Below are positions 22,770 to 25,004 of a stretch of 25,004 nt of DNA, in pieces (within the stretch, counting starts at the first letter, position 1; each line of letters begins with the position of its first letter). The stretch spans positions 1 through 25,004 of the forward strand of contig CAJUOY010000019.1 in the NCBI GenBank assembly GCA_910588645.1, written 5' to 3'. Origin of the DNA: an uncultured Christensenellaceae bacterium. Its GTDB lineage: Bacteria > Bacillota > Clostridia > Christensenellales > Borkfalkiaceae. The translations under genes and the position numbers were made by a program. Below the pieces are notes generated by a model that saw nothing but the letters and a program-made list of their open reading frames with translations, was not told the origin of the DNA and did not search any database.

Positions 22770-23588
22770 ATGATGAAAAGGGGTTGGAAAGGATTATTTA
22801 AGTCGGGCGTGATGAATAGGGGCAAGATGTTGTCCTGCGGGTTGATCGAAAATTTTAAAGAGGCGGGGTGCGGTCGGACGGCCGACGTTTCGGATGGCAA
22901 AGTTTACACCGCGTTCGTGTCCGACGACTATTTGAGTATGTCCTGTTCCTGCGGGGAATATCGCTGCGCTCATACGGCGGCGGTTCTCTGCTATGCCGCC
23001 AAACTCGACAGGCTTTTAATTTATAACGAAAGTAAAATAACTCAAAAAGCTAAAAGGGAAGTTTTGCGCGCAAGATTTATCAAATCGTTGGCGGCTATGA
23101 ACGAGCGCAACAAGTTCAGCGTAAATCGCTGTCTGCTTTACGGCTCTTCGTCATTTTACAAGTGGAAAGAGCGCATATGCGAGCTGGAAACGGGCGTATG
23201 GCGCAAGGACGGTACGATTACGGAAGAGGGTATGGAAAAACTCGTGACCGCTTTGGTGCCGTTCTTTTACGAAATATATTCTAATATAGATTTGACGATC
23301 GACGACATCGCTTCAGATATGATCATATGGCTATATAATAAAGTGTCGTCGCTTAAAACCAAAGCGGCTGTTTCACTTTCCGCAGATTGGTTTTTAAATG
23401 AAACGGAGGATATATTCGACGAAATAATATCTTACGGCGAAAAACCCAGGGACGTAGCGTTTGACGAACTTTTGTATTATGCGGAGATGGGGTACGATTT
23501 ACAACTTTTCTTTGCAAAATTCAAGGATGAGAAATATCTAATAAAGTTGCAGAATTTCTATACCTTGCAGGCGGAAATACAGAATTGA
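22770..23588 (+). CDS. SWIM zinc-finger protein of unknown function
   Basis: 272 aa. It contains CSCGEYRCAH (C59, C61, C66, H68), the CxC-xn-CxH pattern of SWIM zinc fingers, preceded by a short beta-rich segment typical of this fold. The remaining ~200 residues are helical and not recognisable. SWIM domains often occur next to SWI/SNF helicases or in DNA-binding proteins, but no helicase is nearby. The gene starts immediately after the glf stop with no gap, so it is likely co-transcribed with glf. A DNA- or RNA-binding role is inference. Confidence 0.7.
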   Translation: MMKRGWKGLFKSGVMNRGKMLSCGLIENFKEAGCGRTADVSDGKVYTAFVSDDYLSMSCSCGEYRCAHTAAVLCYAAKLDRLLIYNESKITQKAKREVLRARFIKSLAAMNERNKFSVNRCLLYGSSSFYKWKERICELETGVWRKDGTITEEGMEKLVTALVPFFYEIYSNIDLTIDDIASDMIIWLYNKVSSLKTKAAVSLSADWFLNETEDIFDEIISYGEKPRDVAFDELLYYAEMGYDLQLFFAKFKDEKYLIKLQNFYTLQAEIQN

Positions 23589-23621
23589 ATTTGCCTGTCT
23601 TAATAAAATCGACTTAGGCTA

Positions 23622-23650
23622 TTGACAATTTTTTGTTTTTGATATATAAT
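23622..23650 (+). promoter_or_regulatory. Promoter of the DUF1622/HAD pair, abutting the start codon
   Basis: Perfect TTGACA (23622-23627) and TATAAT (23645-23650) with a 17-bp spacer. The ATG at 23657 follows after 6 nt and there is no SD. Confidence 0.85.
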
Positions 23651-23656
23651 TCCTTT

Positions 23657-24076
23657 ATGGCGGTCTATCAAAAAATATCCGAAATTTTCGATCTTGTTGT
23701 CGAATATCTTATTCTGCTGGTCGAATTCGTTGGTATAGTAATTTTAATATACGCGGTCGTTTCGGCCGTTATCGGGCTCATAAAGCGCCAACCGCATACA
23801 AGGCTTAAACTTGCGGAGGGTATCGCGCTTGCCTTGGAGTTCAAGATGGGCGGAGAGCTTTTGCGTACCGTTATAGTTCGGGAGTGGAACGAGCTTCTCA
23901 TTTTGGGAGCCATAATCCTTTTAAGAGCGGCGTTGACCTTCCTCATTCAGTGGGAAATTAAGATAGAGCGCAAAAACGGCAGTATGACCGATTCCCAACT
24001 TTTTGATATAAAGACGCCTCTTTCTCAAGATCTGAACGGTAAAAAACCGAGCGGAGACGAGGAAAAGAAAGACTGA
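23657..24076 (+). CDS. DUF1622 family membrane protein
   Basis: 139 aa. A long hydrophobic segment (about 13-40), then the conserved family block RLKLAEGIALALEFKMGGEL, RTVI and a second hydrophobic segment (about 85-105) ending in an acidic-basic helix. This matches DUF1622 inner membrane proteins, whose function is not established. A polar C-terminal tail of about 30 residues (109-139) extends beyond the usual family end. The start is set by the promoter geometry. A longer open frame upstream begins inside the promoter spacer. Confidence 0.82.
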   Translation: MAVYQKISEIFDLVVEYLILLVEFVGIVILIYAVVSAVIGLIKRQPHTRLKLAEGIALALEFKMGGELLRTVIVREWNELLILGAIILLRAALTFLIQWEIKIERKNGSMTDSQLFDIKTPLSQDLNGKKPSGDEEKKD

Positions 24077-24090
24077 TCTGAAAGATAAAT

Positions 24091-24732
24091 ATGTTTAAAT
24101 ACTTTTTATTCGATCTCGACGGAACGCTTACCGATCCGTTTGAAGGTATTACAAATTCGATAGTTTACGCTCTCGGTAAGTTCGGTATTACAGTCGACGA
24201 TAAAAAGGATTTGATAGATTTTATAGGTCCCCCGCTTGTAGACTCGTTCGGCAAGTTTTACGGCTTCGATAGTGAAAAGTCGGTTAAAGCGGTTGAATAT
24301 TACAGGGAATACTTTTCAGTAAAAGGGATTTATGAAAATTCCGTTTACGAAGATGTTGTTTTGGTACTGTCAAAGCTTAAAAGCGACGGAAAGATTTTAG
24401 TGCTTGCCACGTCTAAGCCGGAAGAATACGCAGTAAGAATACTTGAAAAATTCGATCTTGGAAAGTATTTCGATTTTGTCGCAGGAGCGACTATGGATAA
24501 TACGCGCTCCTACAAAGCCGACGTCATAGCTTATGCCATTGAAAGTTGCGGTATCGAGGATAAAACGGAAGCATTAATGATAGGCGACAGGAAGTACGAC
24601 GTAGAGGGCGCAAAAATCAACGGGTTAAAATCCGCTGGGGTAACTTACGGTTACGGAAGCCGTGCAGAACTTGTTTCGTCGTCGGCAGATTATATTCTCG
24701 ATTCGCCTTTGGAAATATTAAATATAAAGTAA
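24091..24732 (+). CDS. HAD-superfamily phosphatase, phosphoglycolate phosphatase-like
   Basis: 213 aa. HAD motifs in order: DLDGTLTD (8-15; D8 and D10), ATSKP (106-110; motif II Ser/Thr), K142 (motif III) and MIGDRKYDVEGA (163-174; D166, D170). The helical cap between 15 and 85 with IGPPL is typical of the Gph/PGP group, which also includes pyrophosphatases and 5'-nucleotidases. The substrate is not fixed. It starts 14 nt after the DUF1622 stop, probably in the same transcript. No terminator is evident before the tRNA-like repeats that follow. Confidence 0.85.
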   Translation: MFKYFLFDLDGTLTDPFEGITNSIVYALGKFGITVDDKKDLIDFIGPPLVDSFGKFYGFDSEKSVKAVEYYREYFSVKGIYENSVYEDVVLVLSKLKSDGKILVLATSKPEEYAVRILEKFDLGKYFDFVAGATMDNTRSYKADVIAYAIESCGIEDKTEALMIGDRKYDVEGAKINGLKSAGVTYGYGSRAELVSSSADYILDSPLEILNIK

Positions 24733-24735
24733 TGC

Positions 24736-24854
24736 GTGGTTATGGCGCAGTTGGTAGCGCGTCTGTGCGAGGGCAAGCCCGAAGCTTTGAGGCGAAGCCT
24801 CAAAATCGCATTCGGAATGGAGAAGTACCTTCGACAGTCCGTAATGCCATTCAC
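24736..24854 (+). ncRNA. tRNA-like structured element, copy 1 (putative)
   Basis: The conserved core is 24738-24848. Its 5' part looks like a tRNA: a 7-nt acceptor-like strand (24736-24742), TG, a D-arm of GCGC-AGTTGGTA-GCGC (24745-24760), a G, then TCTG. The place of the anticodon arm holds a larger insert. TCTG-TGCGA (24762-24770) can pair with TCGCA (24806-24810) and CGGA (24813-24816). This encloses a GGG/CCC hairpin (24771-24780) and a strong TTTGAGGC/GCCTCAAA hairpin. The 3' part holds a T-loop-like TTCGACA (24830-24836) without a good T-stem, and no CCA. It is not a normal tRNA. A 48-codon frame (ATG 24733) crosses it but is not preserved in copy 2. Confidence 0.5.
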
Positions 24855-25004
24855 AACGATAAAGGAAAAGCAAATTAAAACTAAATAAATGGGGTTATGG
24901 CGCAGTTGGTAGCGCGTCTGCGCGAGGGTGAAACCGAAGCTTTGAGGCAGAAGCCTCAAAATCGCATTCGGAATGGAGAAGTACCTTCGACAGTCCGTAA
25001 TGCC
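24738..25004. repeat. Tandem direct repeat, two ~112-bp units with a 44-bp spacer
   Basis: Units 24738-24848 and 24893-25004 are about 95% identical, while the spacer (24849-24892) is A-rich and shows no repeat. The second unit touches the window end, so the array may be longer. Confidence 0.9.
24891..25004 (+). ncRNA. tRNA-like structured element, copy 2 (putative, reaches window edge)
   Basis: A second copy (core 24893-25004), 155 bp downstream of copy 1 and differing by about five substitutions and one inserted A. It keeps the D-arm, the strong TTTGAGGC/GCCTCAAA hairpin (loop AGAA here, GAA in copy 1) and the 3' block. Its first seven bases, GGGGTTA, can pair with TAATGCC at 24998-25004 (six of seven positions, one of them G-U), as a tRNA acceptor stem would. 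Four changes fall in the small hairpin, which can still close as GGT/ACC. The element may continue past the window. Confidence 0.5.

Noticed and set aside
24733..24879. A 48-codon ORF (begins MRGYGAVGSAS) across tRNA-like copy 1
   Set aside because: The same frame in copy 2 hits TGA shortly after the D-arm region, and its start has no convincing SD. The peptide is what translation of a tRNA 5' half gives, so RNA or DNA repeat is the better explanation.
24921..24940. Possible T-box-like block (GAGGGTGAAACCG) in copy 2
   Set aside because: The invariant UGGN bulge is missing, copy 1 has a different sequence there, and no downstream aminoacyl-tRNA synthetase or terminator is visible.

Overview
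The window reads as chromosomal DNA of a low-to-moderate GC, Gram-positive-type bacterium, most likely an uncultured member of the Clostridia (Bacillota). The basis is the LuxS/MtnN pair, TagD-like and LicD-like wall-polymer genes, a PadR regulator, a DUF1622 membrane protein, archaeal-type phosphoglycerate mutase and near-consensus TTGACA/TATAAT promoters. No gene fixes the genus.

Layout. Positions 1-1731 (+): the tail of an unknown gene, then a class I methyltransferase overlapping an RluA-type pseudouridine synthase. Positions 1793-5313 (-): an apparent five-gene operon, transcribed as PPTase, mtnN, luxS, ung and apgM. It includes the two SAH-recycling steps that follow SAM-dependent methylation. 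Positions 5409-6320 (-): a lone PfkB/FruK-type sugar kinase. Positions 6427-6812 (+): the tmRNA gene ssrA, with its own promoter and terminator. Positions 6858-8600: a gene-poor, decaying accessory stretch beside ssrA. It holds a 59-aa phage-tail-like ORF, a 25-aa ORF, a frameshifted coiled-coil lipoprotein and a second frameshifted lipoprotein remnant. Positions 8658-9982: a PadR regulator coupled to an alpha/beta hydrolase, with a palindrome over the -10 box.

Positions 10243-21553 (+): a long surface-polysaccharide operon. It contains rmlA-rmlB-rmlD-rmlC (dTDP-L-rhamnose), a GT2, a GT4, a Wzy-like polymerase, a Wzx-like flippase, another GT2, a LicD phosphotransferase, two tandem HxGH cytidylyltransferases and a GNAT acetyltransferase. 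Right after it, from its own promoter, comes glf (UDP-galactofuranose supply) with a SWIM zinc-finger gene. Together these suggest a rhamnose- and possibly galactofuranose-containing wall or capsular polymer carrying phospho-alcohol groups. No initiating phosphoglycosyltransferase, chain-length regulator or wall ligase is visible. Positions 23657-24732: a DUF1622 membrane protein and a HAD phosphatase. Positions 24733-25004: two tandem copies (about 95% identical) of a structured element whose 5' part looks like the acceptor strand and D-arm of a tRNA. Its anticodon-arm position holds a branched insert. The second copy reaches the window edge.

Two observations stand out. First, at five transcription-unit starts (177, 5313, 6320, 21663, 23657) a good sigma-A-type promoter ends 6-7 nt before the ATG and no Shine-Dalgarno is present, which predicts leaderless mRNAs. 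Internal genes and some other first genes do have SD sequences. Second, the tRNA-like tandem elements at the right end match no family I can name.
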